A stretch of DNA of 64,000 bases, from the NCBI RefSeq assembly GCF_018139145.2, contig NC_059483.1, forward strand, positions 2,171,001 through 2,235,000. The letters run 5' to 3'. The notes under the pieces were generated by a model, which did not search any database, was not told the DNA's origin, and saw only the letters and a list, made by a program, of their open reading frames with translations. This document shows positions 1 through 10,493 of the stretch, in pieces. The DNA is from Gymnogyps californianus. Taxonomy: Eukaryota > Chordata > Aves > Accipitriformes > Cathartidae. Both the position numbers and the translations under genes were made by a program. Numbering within the stretch: position 1 is the first letter of the stretch; the number at the start of each line of letters is the position of its first letter.

Positions 1-956
1 CTGGAGGCGATGCTAAACTTCGGTTACAGCACAGCTAGAGAGGTGAACTTGATGGTCAACCTGAACTTTGCATACATTCCCCCAATTTCTGCATAAGCGT
101 ACGGTTTTATTTGAACATCCGTCTGTCCACTTTTACGTCATAACTTTAAACTTGTTATTTAGTTCTGCATTTACTGTATACGCCACCTTCAACAGGTGCT
201 GAAGTACGGAGCAAAAGGGGTGAGTGAAGCTGGTGCCTTCTCTGGGAAACCCCTCGGGGAAGGCAGAGCGCACCTCGCCCTTCACCTCCAGGCAGAGAGC
301 TCCTGGAGCACGTCTACCCGCCAGCAGGTCCGCCAACCTCGGGCGATTTTGCTTCAGCTTAAAGCTCTATTGCACTCCCTGTGGCTGTCAGAGCAGTGGA
401 AGGCTCTTCAGAAAAACTCAATTTTACTTTATCAGATTCACGTGAGTGCCACATGTGGAAACAGAAGGAGGAAGTACATCTAAAGCATGATAAGCTGATA
501 CACCGGGTCCCCTCTTCGCCTGCAGAACGCAGGCTAGCTCGTTTATAGAGACCTAAAAAAGGTGTGTGTAAAAAGCACATTTATGCGTATTTTCAGAAAA
601 GAACCACCCAAACAAACAAAACTGGGTTTGATCCAAAGCTCACGAACACGAATGGAAAGATTCGAATGGCTTTGGAGAGAACTTCACAGCAAACCTGGGC
701 TTTAAATGAAACTACTTAAAATCCAATTTAATTTCAAAACAACTCCACAGGGCACTCTACATTGACCACATTGAGAAATGCATCTTTTTTTGCAACAGCT
801 CATAAGCAAAGCGAGAGAAAATGACGGCGATTAAAGGCAAGAACTCCTGCCTCCTCCCTTCTCAGGCACGAAGTGTCACAACTGCATTTCAAAGACTCCG
901 AGAGAAAGTCCATCAAGCGCACGCAGGTTCTCACACGATACGATTTGAATACTCAC
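1..956 (-). other. BHLHE40: BHLHE40 intron 4 (partial, runs off the left edge)
   Basis: Sequence downstream of the exon 4 donor in gene direction. I looked on the minus strand for the expected exon 5 start (the FCSGFQTCAREVLQYL region) and did not find it, so the final exon should lie to the left of position 1. The short open frames here have no family resemblance. A TTACGTCA (ATF/CREB-like) octamer lies near 134. Otherwise I see nothing. Confidence 0.8.
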
Positions 957-1080
957 CCGCTTGTAAACCACTCTGCAAAGCAATTATTTTCTGCTGCTGC
1001 TGCTCAATGAGATTGGTTAGTGCTTTCACATGCTTCAAGGTGAGCTCGAGAACCACAGCCTTCTCCAAGTGACCTAGAGT
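957..1080 (-). CDS. BHLHE40: BHLHE40 coding exon 4: helix 2 and start of the dimer extension
   Basis: This exon encodes residues 87-127 plus one base. It begins TLGHLEKAVVLELTLKHVK (helix 2, dimer interface) and ends in a Gln-rich stretch followed by KIIALQSGLQAG. The LKHVKALTNL and SGLQAG features match BHLHE40; BHLHE41 has LKHLKALTAL and a different sequence after KIIALQ. The acceptor is TTGCTTTCAG at 1090-1081 and the donor is GTGAGT at 956-951. The exon ends in phase 1, so the next exon must complete a Gly codon. About 285 further residues, including the Orange domain and the repression C-terminus, are expected in exon 5, which is not in this window. Confidence 0.96.
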
Positions 1081-1811
1081 CTGAAAGCAAAGGGACCGGT
1101 TGGCATCTGCCGTGGGGTCGGCCACGCACGCAGGAGCCTGACGGGGCTGCCAGCGTTTTCCGACTAACAGAGGAAGGACCGATGCAGTTTGGAGAACAGG
1201 CTTACAGGCAGAGCCTTGCTCCTGAACAGTACAGGACTATAAACGACAATATTCCAAGAAAATAAAGTTAAAAAGCAGGCTCCAGAAAAGGCCGTCAGAG
1301 AATCTTACGGGTATTTTTGGACCAGCCGCGTAGCTCAAAGAGAAGTATTTTACTTGTCTGTTCTGCTGCCCTTGCTGGCATCGTGACCTTAGCCCAGGGG
1401 AATCCGGCCGGGGGCTCCCCTTGGCCGGGGGGGGGAGGCTGGGGGGGGGGGGCGAGCCCCGCGGGCAGCTCCCGCAGGAACCCCGCAGCTCATGAAGCCA
1501 TTCGAGGACTCCGCTCCCGGGAAAGTTTGGGATGCGTTTACAGCCTGCCTCGGGCGTGCGGCCACCGTGGGGCACGGCACACAAGGGGGAAAAAAAATTA
1601 AAAAGAAAAAAAAAAAAACCAACAAAAAAACCCAACCACACACACACACACAAAAAAAACCCCAAATCCCCCCTGAAACGGCAGGCAAAGACTCGGCCGC
1701 GGAGGAACCGCTGTCGCGGGCGCCTTTGCTCGAAGGCGCCGGCTCCGTCCAGCCCCGCCGGCAGCGGCGGGTCCCCCGGGGGGGGGGGGCCACCCCGCCG
1801 CTCCCACCTAC
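1081..1811 (-). other. BHLHE40: BHLHE40 intron 3, rich in simple sequence
   Basis: A 731-bp intron bounded by GTAGGT and TTGCTTTCAG. It contains long plus-strand G runs at about 1427-1452, an A-rich block at about 1590-1630, a (CA)8 repeat at 1637-1652 and another G run near 1779-1790. In the pre-mRNA these read as C runs, pyrimidine tracts and a GU repeat. Long open frames crossing this segment are read-throughs of exon 3 or composition artefacts. Confidence 0.85.
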
Positions 1812-1919
1812 CGTCAGCTTGAGGTGCTCGGGCAGCAGGTCCTTCAGCTGGGCGATGCACTCGTTAATCCTGTCGCGCCTCTTCTTCTCGATCAGCCTGT
1901 GAGGCAACTTGTAGGTCTC
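1812..1919 (-). CDS. BHLHE40: BHLHE40 coding exon 3: basic region, helix 1 and loop
   Basis: The 36 codons (residues 51-86) start ETYKLPHRLIEKKRRDRIN and end with HLKLT. This is the DNA-binding basic region and first helix. The class B E-box contact triad is visible as His57, Glu61 and Arg65, spaced four residues apart, so the factor should read CACGTG. Pro56 is the DEC-type proline in the basic region, placed differently from the Hairy/HES proline. The acceptor is CTTTGCAG at 1927-1920 and the donor is GTAGGT at 1811-1806; both junctions are phase 0. This segment is identical in BHLHE40 and BHLHE41, so the paralogue call rests on exons 1, 2 and 4. Confidence 0.97.
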
Positions 1920-2170
1920 CTGCAAAGCCAGCGGGAGCGGGTCAGCGCTCCGCGGCGGCGGGGGCAGCGCGCCCTGCACGGCCATCGCTCCCCGCTTCGT
2001 CTGCGCCTGTCCCCGAATAACGGCGGAGCTCCCGCGGCCCCACGCCCGCTCCCCCGGCCCAGCCCCACGCAGGGAGCAGCCGGCAGGCAGCCTCCGCCGG
2101 GAAAACTTTCTATTCCCAGGGCGGGCTTGCCGCGCAGCTCCCCCCCCCCCCTTCCCCACCTCCAATTTAC
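1920..2170 (-). other. BHLHE40: BHLHE40 intron 2
   Basis: A 251-bp GC-rich intron between GTAAAT and CTTTGCAG, inside the promoter CpG island. A C-run lies at about 2142-2152. No other element is recognised. Intron 1 (2241-2360) is only 120 bp and consists largely of CCG/CGG repeats. Confidence 0.85.
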
Positions 2171-2240
2171 CTTATTGTCCTCGCTCCTCTTTAACCCCCT
2201 CCTGGGCTTGTAAACTTGGTACATGTGCGCGAAGTCCAGC
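2171..2240 (-). CDS. BHLHE40: BHLHE40 coding exon 2: linker before the bHLH
   Basis: This exon supplies the last base of codon 27 and residues 28-50. It contains AHMYQVYKPRRGLKRSED, diagnostic for BHLHE40 rather than its paralogue BHLHE41, whose equivalent is SSLYMCKPKRSMKRDD. The acceptor is CCCGTTGCAG at 2250-2241 and the donor is GTAAAT at 2170-2165. Length is 70 bp and the exon ends in phase 0. The Lys/Arg-rich stretch lies just N-terminal to the DNA-binding basic region and could contribute to nuclear localisation (inference). Compared with human, the visible changes are conservative (Ser to Pro, Ile to Leu, Ser to Asn), plus a short difference before AHMYQ. Confidence 0.96.
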
Positions 2241-2360
2241 CTGCAACGGGCGAAACGAAAGCACCGAAATTATCCCTGTCCCCCGGGGGCCGCGGCGGGG
2301 CCACTCCTCCCCCGAGCCCGCCGCCGTCCGCCGCCGCCGCCGCCGTCCGCCGCCGCTTAC

Positions 2361-2440
2361 CCCGGCACGTCGCCGCTCTCCAGGGCGGGCAGCTTGCCCA
2401 GGCAGACGGGCGGGGGCTGCGCGCTGGGGATCCGCTCCAT
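2361..2440 (-). CDS. BHLHE40: BHLHE40 (DEC1) coding exon 1: start codon and N-terminus
   Basis: This exon encodes the first 26 residues plus two bases of codon 27 of class E bHLH protein 40, a nuclear E-box-binding repressor that feeds back on CLOCK:BMAL1 and responds to hypoxia and cytokines. The translation begins MERIPSAQPPPVCLGK and ends GDVPG, nearly colinear with the human N-terminus. The start is the ATG at 2440-2438 in a strong Kozak context (CCGCC before ATG, G after). The donor is GTAAGC at 2360-2355, and the split codon joins exon 2 in frame. Residue numbering stays identical to human up to the bHLH, which supports both start and junction. The exon lies in a CpG island. An overlapping plus-strand open frame here is a composition artefact. 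Confidence 0.96.
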
Positions 2441-2489
2441 GGCGGTGGGGTGCGGAGGGCTGCGCGGAGCGGAGCGGGGCGGGCGGCTC

Positions 2490-2507
2490 TCAGGGCGGGC
2501 TGCTCAT
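2490..2507 (-). CDS. Five-codon upstream ORF in the BHLHE40 leader (MSSPP)
   Basis: On the minus strand an ATG at 2507-2505 opens a frame of five codons ending in TGA at 2492-2490, 49 nt before the main ATG. The context has a purine at -3 and A at +4, so recognition would be moderate. It matters only if transcription starts upstream of 2507, as the TATA-like box suggests. The peptide is unlikely to have its own function; a role in tuning reinitiation is inference. Confidence 0.4.
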   Translation of the reverse strand: MSSPP

Positions 2508-2558
2508 GCCGCGTCCGCGCCGCGCGGGCTGAGGAGCGGCGGGCGGCGGCGGGCCGGG

Positions 2559-2564
2559 TTAAAT
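2559..2564 (-). promoter_or_regulatory. BHLHE40: TATA-like box of BHLHE40 (ATTTAA)
   Basis: The minus strand reads GCATTTAACCC, the only AT-rich hexamer in an otherwise GC-rich promoter. Usual spacing would put the start site near 2530-2535, giving a leader of about 90-95 nt to the ATG at 2440. It is a weak TATA match, and the promoter could also initiate dispersedly in the CpG island. Confidence 0.45.
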
Positions 2565-2589
2565 GCGGGCGAGTGGGTGGACGGGAGCG

Positions 2590-2619
2590 ACGTGCGCTAC
2601 CCTGTGACTGCCGGCACGT
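2590..2619 (-). promoter_or_regulatory. BHLHE40: Pair of ACGTG cores resembling hypoxia response elements
   Basis: ACGTG is at 2590-2594 on the plus strand and at 2615-2619 on the minus strand, an inverted pair 25 bp apart just upstream of the TATA-like box. The RCGTG core is what HIF-1 binds, and mammalian BHLHE40 is HIF-inducible through its promoter. The core is short, so in GC-rich DNA a chance match is possible. Confidence 0.4.
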
Positions 2620-2687
2620 CTGGCGGCCGCCGGGGCGGGCGCGCCGGGGCCCCCCCCCCCCCGTTCCCTCCCCGTTCCCTCCACCGT

Positions 2688-2704
2688 CACATGAGCCTCA
2701 CGTG
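2688..2704 (-). promoter_or_regulatory. BHLHE40: Tandem E-boxes, CACATG and CACGTG, in the BHLHE40 promoter
   Basis: CACATG lies at 2688-2693 and the perfect palindrome CACGTG at 2699-2704, with a 5-bp spacer, about 160 bp upstream of the inferred start site. BHLHE40 is known in mammals to be activated by CLOCK:BMAL1 and to repress itself through CACGTG E-boxes. The position fits, but binding here is inferred. Confidence 0.6.
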
Positions 2705-2837
2705 TCGGCAGCGCCGCCGCCGCCGCGCAACGTGCCCGGGGGGAGGCGGGGCCGCCCCGGGCTGGGCACCCCCGGCAGCGCACGGAGCCGGGGCGAGGGG
2801 GGGGGGGCGGCGGGAATGCTTCTTCCCCCGCCGCCTG

Positions 2838-2843
2838 CACGTG
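2838..2843 (-). promoter_or_regulatory. BHLHE40: Upstream CACGTG E-box
   Basis: A second perfect CACGTG lies within CTGCACGTGTGT, about 140 bp further upstream than the tandem pair and about 400 bp from the start codon. It is a plausible CLOCK:BMAL1, USF or DEC site by motif only. Confidence 0.5.
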
Positions 2844-3050
2844 TGTGTCCCGGCCAGGGATGCTCCTGCCCGTGTCCCGCCGCCGTGTCGGGTTGTTTCC
2901 CCCCCCGCCGTGTCGGATGGGTCCGGTGTTGCCCAGCGGGGAGTGCGGGGGGGGGGTGCGCGGCGCCGAGAGCCCGCTGCTGGGGAGGCGGGAGGGGGAA
3001 TGGGCGCCGCTTCAGCTTTGAAAGCGTGCCGTGGGTGCGGTATGGACCGA

Positions 3051-6000
3051 AATGGGTTTTTTTACCGGTACAGGCTGCCGTGTCTTACCGATCTCCTTAA
3101 CCAGATTGGGGGGGGGGACGGGACACAGAAAACAAACAAAAAAACCCACCCCCAAACCAAAAGAGGCATAAACACAGACCCGAATTACATCTGCAGCCTC
3201 AGAACTTGGGAAACATGGGTCAAAAATAACCGAGAGTCACTAAAAACCGGCTATAGGTAAATGCCAGTATCGCGGAGAAGTTTAGGACGTTTCATGCTTT
3301 TGCAAAGCATCTGCAGTTCTTGGATGCCAGCTGTTGCAAAACGCTGAGCACGATTATAATGGTGTGTACCTGCCAAAGCAAACCTCTTCTCTTGAAGGGC
3401 TATGGTCATTTTCCCTGCTGAATGCTGAACAAGTAGAGGCACGCTCATCAGATAAAAGGCGCATTTACCAAGATAAGGTAATAGCAGAATTCCAGCACAG
3501 AGCCTCTGGTATTGCCTGCGAGAGTCCTGGTCCGCTCCATGTCAGGAGGAATCTTGAGGTCAGGAGGTACTACGTGAGAGCACAAAGAGATTTTATATGG
3601 GCGATGGAGACAGGCCTTTTAAGGCTCACCGCCAACTGAAGGTGCGTGTTGTTACCAGGAGGAATCCTAAGGGAAGCCAGAGCCTCGCAGAAATCTGCTA
3701 GCCGTAAATGTAAGGTTTATAAAAAACAAAAACCTCTTTGCAAGATGCCAGCTGCATCTCCAGCATAAACAACGCAGCACTGTATCAATGACACGGAGCT
3801 CCCAAAAAGCAGATGCTTAGGTTGTCCTGCTCGATACGGTCTTCTCGGTGTTTTGCGTCTGAGCCTGCCAACCTGGCGTTCATGGCCGTGATCCGCTCAC
3901 CGATCTTGAGGGTCCGCTGTGATGCCGCAGACCCAGCCCACCGCGGAGGAGAGGACTTACGGACCGAAAACGGAGTGCCGAGTGTGAACGGGGGCAGGAT
4001 CCCAGCCCCGGGCCATGGACTTCTCAAAGCAGAGACTGTCTTTCATACAGGCACTGAACAGATTCAGCAATAACCGTCAGAAAAAATGGAAGTGATGTGT
4101 TTGTCCCTTCCTGCAGTTCAGGGGAAAGTAACCAGCGTAAGTAACGGGTACTGAATCAGATGGTTTGTTCTCTCTCTGCCCTGAAGACCCAAGCTGTTAT
4201 TTTCCAAACAAAGGGTGAAAAAAACACGTACCATTTTTAATCTGTCCCATCACTGACCCTCTGTCCAAGGCAACAGAAATAATTAGAGCTTGCTGCAGCT
4301 GATTGCTAATGAAAAATGAGGTTTGGGGCCAACCTGCTCTGCATTTTAAGTTCAGGCTCCAAGTGTATGTGGACAGTTTCATGCCCATGAATTGTCTGAC
4401 TCCTGCATGCTCTTTCAGATATTCGGTACATTCCTGCAGTGGGTGGTGAGCTACAAATCAGGGTCAGAGGTAATCCCCAATTATTTAGCCCTTTTACTGT
4501 TCACGTGCTTGCCAAACAATTCTCCATATCAGGATTTACTCATGACCTTAAGGGACGTTGCCAAGGATTTAGGAGTCCCCCTAAAAAGAGGATCCAAATG
4601 AAGTTACTGCATTCTTGGGCATCAAGTTAGATTGCTGGAGAGTTGAATTACATTTTCCTGGAGATCAGTTTTCATAAGCTAGGGCTGATGCAATCATCAA
4701 TTTGCCTTCTCGATTTTGTTTGCTGAATTATTTCTAGGTGGAGGGTTCCTTTACAACGTACGACTAAGACAGTAGCAAAATGTTTAAAAAGGCTTAATTT
4801 TCTAAAGCCGTTTGTCGAGCCGCAGGTCTCCGGAGCGCTGGTTTCAGAAGGGCTGAGAGTCACAGGACAGCGGCAGCTCGTGTCCAAGGGGGATTTGCAG
4901 TTATTTACAGACGCGGTAAAAGGCGAAGGTTTGGGAGTCGGTTGGAAGGTGTGCTGAAGGCGGGATGGGGGGGGTCGAGCCCCAGGACCTGCCCCTTCCC
5001 CGGGACTGTCCCCTTCCGACCACAGCGATTTGGGGGGAAACGTTCCGAAAATCCCTGGCACCGACGTCTGATCGGAGCCTATGTGGGCAGCGCTGGGAGT
5101 TAACAGATGGGTTGTGGATTCAAGCTTGCGATAAGGTTACTGAGGGTGGTTTTGTTTGAAAATGTCTCTTACTTAATATATCCATGAAGGCCAGGCATGT
5201 GCCTGTGGCCTGTAATCAAATCGCTGACTCTCCCTCTCTCTCATTTCCAGCAATCTCGTTTCGGGTTACTGGCACTGGAGGTGAAAGGACAGCCATGTCT
5301 TGGCCCAGCAGCCAAGGCTGGACGCTGAGGTTACGCTGTGCGGGAGGTGCTGCACGGACGCGGTTAGCCCTCAGCATCTGACGGACGGCCTCAAGGCCTC
5401 GATAATTAACACCCATTACTTTTTGCAGAAGGAGAAGTTTCCGTGGGAGCCATACTGGCTCTTAAGAGAGCGGGGGAACGGGCTGGTGCGCTCTTGGGCT
5501 CAGTAAACGTGGCGGCTCTTCTTCCACGACAGGCAGATCTCCAGCCGCCGCACCAGCCTCCGGGATGGACGGGAAAGCGCTCGGTGGGCAGCAGGGTGCT
5601 GTCAGCTACGGGGGACGGTACCTCCATCGAACAGCCACCGCCTCACTGCAGCCTGAGGTCTGCGGTACGGCAGCATCTTGTCGGTGTAGGACGTATCGAG
5701 CCAGGAGCGCTCAGGATCACCAGCTCCCAGGAGACCCGCACGTCTGATTTCCCAACCGTAGTGTCTAAGGCACGCGTAGGAGAGCCCGCACCCGTCAGCT
5801 GAAGGCAAGATCCCGAAAGGGGCATGGTGTGACTTAACAGCGTAGGCTCTGAGGAGCAGTTTGACACCCACCAGGGCTCTGCCTTGTCCTCCTGGTAGCC
5901 TGCAGGTAGTTACACAAGCTTGAATTTAGCGTGAAGTCTGGTGGTTTCAGCTGCGTGTGTGTGTGACTCACTATCTCAATAGCACAGCTGACCACGCTCG

Positions 6001-9000
6001 CTGCCGCGATGAAAGGAACCATCCGCACGTTAGAATAAGTCAAGATGTAATATTGCGAGTACGTGCACCCATCGCTGCTTAATTACATCGGTTTAGGCTA
6101 CCATGGACTTGTTTGGATAAAACACTGGGAAAACCTAGCGAGAGCTGTTGTCTCTGTGGAGTCCTGGGCAAGCGAAGGGCCCTCCCTCCGGCACTACCCT
6201 GGATCGCTGCTGGGCACGTGAGAGCTGCGGGTATGACGCTGGCACCGCTCAGTGAAACTTGCCTGAGGACTATTCAAATGAAAGCCATTCCCCTCTCTGA
6301 GCCGAGATGTTTGCCAGCACCCAGGGTAGCAGTGGGAGGACTATGTAGGTGGAAACTATTTGGAAGTGGCAAAATTTGTGGACATTACAATTCGTAATAA
6401 GAGACTTTAGCCCACTTTGATACTCTGTTTAATAAAACATGCCAGCTTCCCGGTGACATCCTGCCCTGCCTTGCACCGCCAGCCAAACCCAGGCAGCCAA
6501 GGAGCTCACGCTGTTTAACCAGTTCCCCGCCGGCTGGTTGCACCATCTCGTGAGAAAGAACTCCAGGCATGCACACCCGTGCACATCCCTCCGGCTGCGC
6601 GCCGGGCTGCAGCCTCTCCCGCACCGCCGGCTGACCGTGCTAGCACGAGCAGAGCCCTGAACCTCTTGTCCGCACATGGCGTTAAGAGCGATTTCAAAGG
6701 TGACGTCCCCGCCGCTGCGGCCGGGCTGCGTGGTCTCTGCAGAGCTCAGGTGGGGCAGGGGACGGCGAGGGGTTGCCCAGCCCATTCGGAGCCGGCGGGG
6801 AGCCGGCTGTGGGCAGGACAGCTGGGCTGCCAACCCGTCCTGCTCAGGAGCAGGAGTTGCTTCTCCTCCCGAGTGACAGAGTTGTCTGGTGGATGCTTTG
6901 CACAATGGTATCTGATCACATTCCTCCTTCTGCCTAACATCAAACAGTGAGTCAGCGATGAAGCCTCATCAGATGTCTCTCTGCTTCGGCTTTCATATCT
7001 GAAAAGCAGAAAGGATGGTGCTCTGCAAGTATGCAAAGCAAAGAAAGCAGAGTGCCTTTAGATCTACGACTTAGAAAATACCACACCTTTTAACGACAGC
7101 ATTATTTATTTTTCGCTGGCATCCACGTACCCCAGCAGGAATCAATACCACCGGGGCTCATAGTCTAGGGAGATTTTGTTCTTTCTGGGGGATGCAGGTA
7201 ACAACAGCTACAGGGCCAAAATACATTACATCTGAGTCAGATATTAACATAAAAAGTATTATGAACTTGCTAACTGGATTAAAAAAATTACCCACCCACC
7301 CCCAAAAATAATAATAAAATAAAGCCAGGACAGGCAGAAGAAGAGACCGGGAGTATGTTCCTCCTACAGTTCATGTCGGGACACGTATGAGTGACCTCTG
7401 AACCTCGAGGTTCTGCACTGCGATCTGCGTGCTCATGGCGTATAAGGCGCCTGTTGATCCGTTCAGGGGGACTTGGTTCAGACTGTAAATATCATTAGCC
7501 GCGGCGGCAGAGCGAAGGCTGTTTGTCAGGGCTCGTGGCAGAGGTGACGAGCGCAGGAGCTCAGCGTGCGAAGCTGGCTGGGGCAAAGCCTGGCAGGCGG
7601 CTCAAGCAGTGCCACGGGGAACTCAGCTGAACTGCTGCAGGGACAGCAGCAGCTCCCGTGGCTGGAGATGAGGGCGAACAAGCTCGTATACTGCGCGTGG
7701 ACTTGCTTAGCCCAGCCTGGTCTTTGTAGGCTTGTGTGATCGTACGGGATCAAGCACCTGCTTGCGAGGGGAGCGGGATGCCCCCATGGCTGGCTGAGGG
7801 CTGCGTTTGTCCTGATTAACCGGGGGCTGCTTAAAGCGTGCCGATGGCTGACTACGTCGGGAGAGGAAAAGGGATTGTTGGCACTCTAACTCGCTAGGAG
7901 ATAGCGAACATTTGAGCCCTTTGAATAAATGGGGCGCAAAGAAAACGCAGGCGGTAGGGGAAATGCAGGTGCGCGGGCTCCTTCGTAACAGGCCAGACAA
8001 ACCATCCACATGAGATTGTTTCCTAGTCGTGCAGACTTAAAAAACACTTGGACATGAATATCATTAAGCTCTGGGGTAGTCTGGAGCAGCCGTGGGAGAA
8101 TGTAACCAGTCATTTTCTAAATAAGAAGCCAAACCTCTGAATCCAGATCCACCTCCTCCCAAACTCCTGGTCTGATCCCATGTGCATCACGAGCCAGATG
8201 TGGCTTGGGCATTACTCCTGCTGCAAATTCAGCTGAAATAGGCACAAACAGGAATTAAATGGAATAGGAAATATTCGTGGCAGATTTGTGCCTAATCAAG
8301 ATTACACACAGTTTTGCTGACTATGTTCCTCCGGTGCAAAACGGGACCACTCCGCACCGCGCGGCAGCCCCGATGCCATGCTGCAGCTGGGCTCCTCACC
8401 TAAACAGCACCTGGAGGAAAACGTGCCCATATTTACGTAGCAAATACAGCCCACCGGGACAGAGGAAAAGGCGAAGTACAGCCAAGGCATCCCTATGAGA
8501 AGTACTAGTTGACAGGAATGTCTCTCATAGTGCCCTTCCCTCTGTATCAGAAGTGATCTGGCTGAGAAGTCCTGGAGCAAACCACAACTGAGGGTGTTGC
8601 TGTCTTCCCCGAATACTTTCTCTAATGAGGTTTTTAAATAGTTTTGCCCCGCCTACACTGGCAGCCAGAGCACTTTCATCTCCAGGTGAATGGGAACCGA
8701 GGTGGGACTCTGCTGTCTGCTGGGGAGGATCATTTCCATACTGCAGCCGAGGCGGCGAGGCTGGCAGGCAAAACCCGCGCAGTGGCAGGGAAGTGCTCGG
8801 TCTCTTCTCGGAGATGCCTGCCGATCGCGGCGCAAATATTAACCGCGTGCATCGGTGTTTGAAGTGCAAAGAGCACTCCGGCAGTGTGGGTTCACAGGAG
8901 AGGAGGTGCGTTTCGGTTACGCCTTCACGCCAATGAGAACTGCGCATCAGGCAGCAGGTAGCCGCTGTAAAAATGAGGTTTATTAACAGGACTCAGTTTG

Positions 9001-10470
9001 TTGCAACCTGTACCTACGGTGCTCTGAGTAACCACACACCTTTCATTCTTAGGTGGCAAAGATCACGTCTATCCTAGAGGTTTTTTGGTGGGTGTGGAAG
9101 TACTTTCCACGTAAATGCATCTCACCCCCTTCTCCTCCCCTGCGCTGGCTGCCGGCGGAGCAGCACTGACGTGCAGCCTCGGAGGCGAGCGCTCGCCCAC
9201 CCTCTCGCCCACAGCTGAAGAGGAGTCCGAGACTTGCCTTGTACCTCCGCAGGTTCGTCTCCCACGGGGATGCCAGAGTACATACAGCGTTGGCCTCACG
9301 CCACCGCTTTGCGGGGCTGAGTGTGGGATCTGAGAGGTCAGACGGTGCTCTGAGCCTTTTTTCCTAAGGGAACAAGAATAATTTCATCACAAAATATTCG
9401 CATGGGCTATATCCCAGTAATCTGGGGAAATATAAATGGCCACACAAGCTCATTACAACTGTCCCTTCTGATTTTATAAACTGCACGTCCGTATAATGAA
9501 AATAAAGTCCCAGCCCTGAAGAGCTGCGAACATCTGCAGCTGCTGCCCAGATGTGGTTGCCCGGCGCCTCTGCAAAGGTTTCAGGGGAAAACCCCCGTCT
9601 GCCTCGCACGTAGCGCCAAAACAGAGGACGGAGGTTTCGTTCTATAAACCTCGACCAAGGAGCCATTAAGTGCCTTTGATCTCCAGATATAAAAATGATC
9701 TTTTGATTTAAGATTATGAAAATGAATAACCATCTGCTAAGAAACAGCTACGGACCCACGTTTTATTGAGGCCATATGGTGTCCAGGGCTTCTACGTATG
9801 AATTCAATTAGCTGCTTGTGTCTGCGTCAGTAATTCTGTATCCACCCAGTCATGTTTTTGGAACAAATATTATAATATTCCCATGGATCCTCCAGACAGT
9901 GGGAGGTGTTTCCTTCACTGTGAAGGTTTTGGGAAGTGATGACTTTGTCTCATTTTCATCTTACCCTACTCTGCATTTCTAGTCCCTCGCTTCTCAAGGC
10001 TTGGAGCTTTCCCCAGGATCTCTGAGCCAGCTGCGGTGCTGAGTAAAGACATCCCCGATTCCAGTTTGCCCGTCAGGGCTCACGTTTCGGCTTTCCCTAT
10101 CACCCTCTTGGGGAACCTCTCCCATCCACCTCTCCTACACTGGGACTGAGTTTACAGCTCTATTGAGAATATAACCCATTTCTAACCTAAGCCAGATCTA
10201 CTCCAGTCTCCTTTCCACGGTGCTTACCAGGGGTTTACTCAGGGCTCGGCTCTGCTGAGAGCACGATATCTGTTGCCACCACCTTGCAATCCGGATGGGT
10301 GGTAAGATGTAAAGATACAGGCCTTTTAATAGGGTGCAGAAGGGTGGGAATGACCAGTTGCCTAACTGGCCACCAGCCCCGGCAGGCGGGCAGCTTTCCT
10401 GCCCGGGAAGCCAGGCTATGCAGAACCCAATTAGCTACTATGAGCTTTCAAATCTAACGATCTGGAAGTC
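3051..10470. other. Intergenic, upstream of BHLHE40: no gene recognised
   Basis: Mixed-composition sequence. Every open frame is short, lacks a recognisable family signature and is matched by equally long frames on the other strand. A CACGTG hexamer occurs near 6216, and AT-rich stretches occur around 7080-7320. In mammals the antisense non-coding BHLHE40-AS1 starts near the BHLHE40 promoter and runs this way; nothing visible here proves or excludes an orthologue. Confidence 0.6.
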
Positions 10471-10472
10471 CC

Positions 10473-10493
10473 TTTTTTTTTTTTTTTTTTTTT
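10473..10493. repeat. T21 homopolymer
   Basis: An uninterrupted run of 21 T followed by AAAAAGG. It could be the A-tail of an old minus-strand retroposed insertion, but I recognise no element body and see no target-site duplication. Confidence 0.8.

Larger units (their letters stand above)
1680..3050. promoter_or_regulatory. CpG island covering the BHLHE40 promoter and first exons
   Basis: The sequence is very GC-rich with CpG dinucleotides undepleted, in contrast to the flanks. It includes GC boxes (the GGGGCGGGCGG run at 2476-2486) and CCG/CGG-rich runs around intron 1. The extents are judged by eye. The island explains the long Arg/Pro/Ala/Gly-rich open frames on the plus strand at 2216-3260, which have no homologue I recognise. 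Confidence 0.85.

Noticed and set aside
1..956. BHLHE40 final exon at the left edge
   Set aside because: The expected minus-strand coding sequence for the Orange domain start is not present; the sequence reads as intron.
1389..2165. 258-codon minus-strand frame containing the BHLHE40 basic region
   Set aside because: It is exon 3 with both flanking introns read through. Consensus splice sites and the human protein show the real exon is 1812-1919.
2216..3260. Plus-strand open frames of 294 and 345 codons over the BHLHE40 promoter
   Set aside because: Arg/Pro/Ala/Gly-rich, overlapping each other in different frames and antisense to real exons; typical of stop-poor CpG-island DNA.
10473..10493. 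T21 run as the tail of a SINE or LINE insertion
   Set aside because: No element body, no target-site duplication and no CR1 3' signature repeat (ATTCTATG type) is visible nearby.
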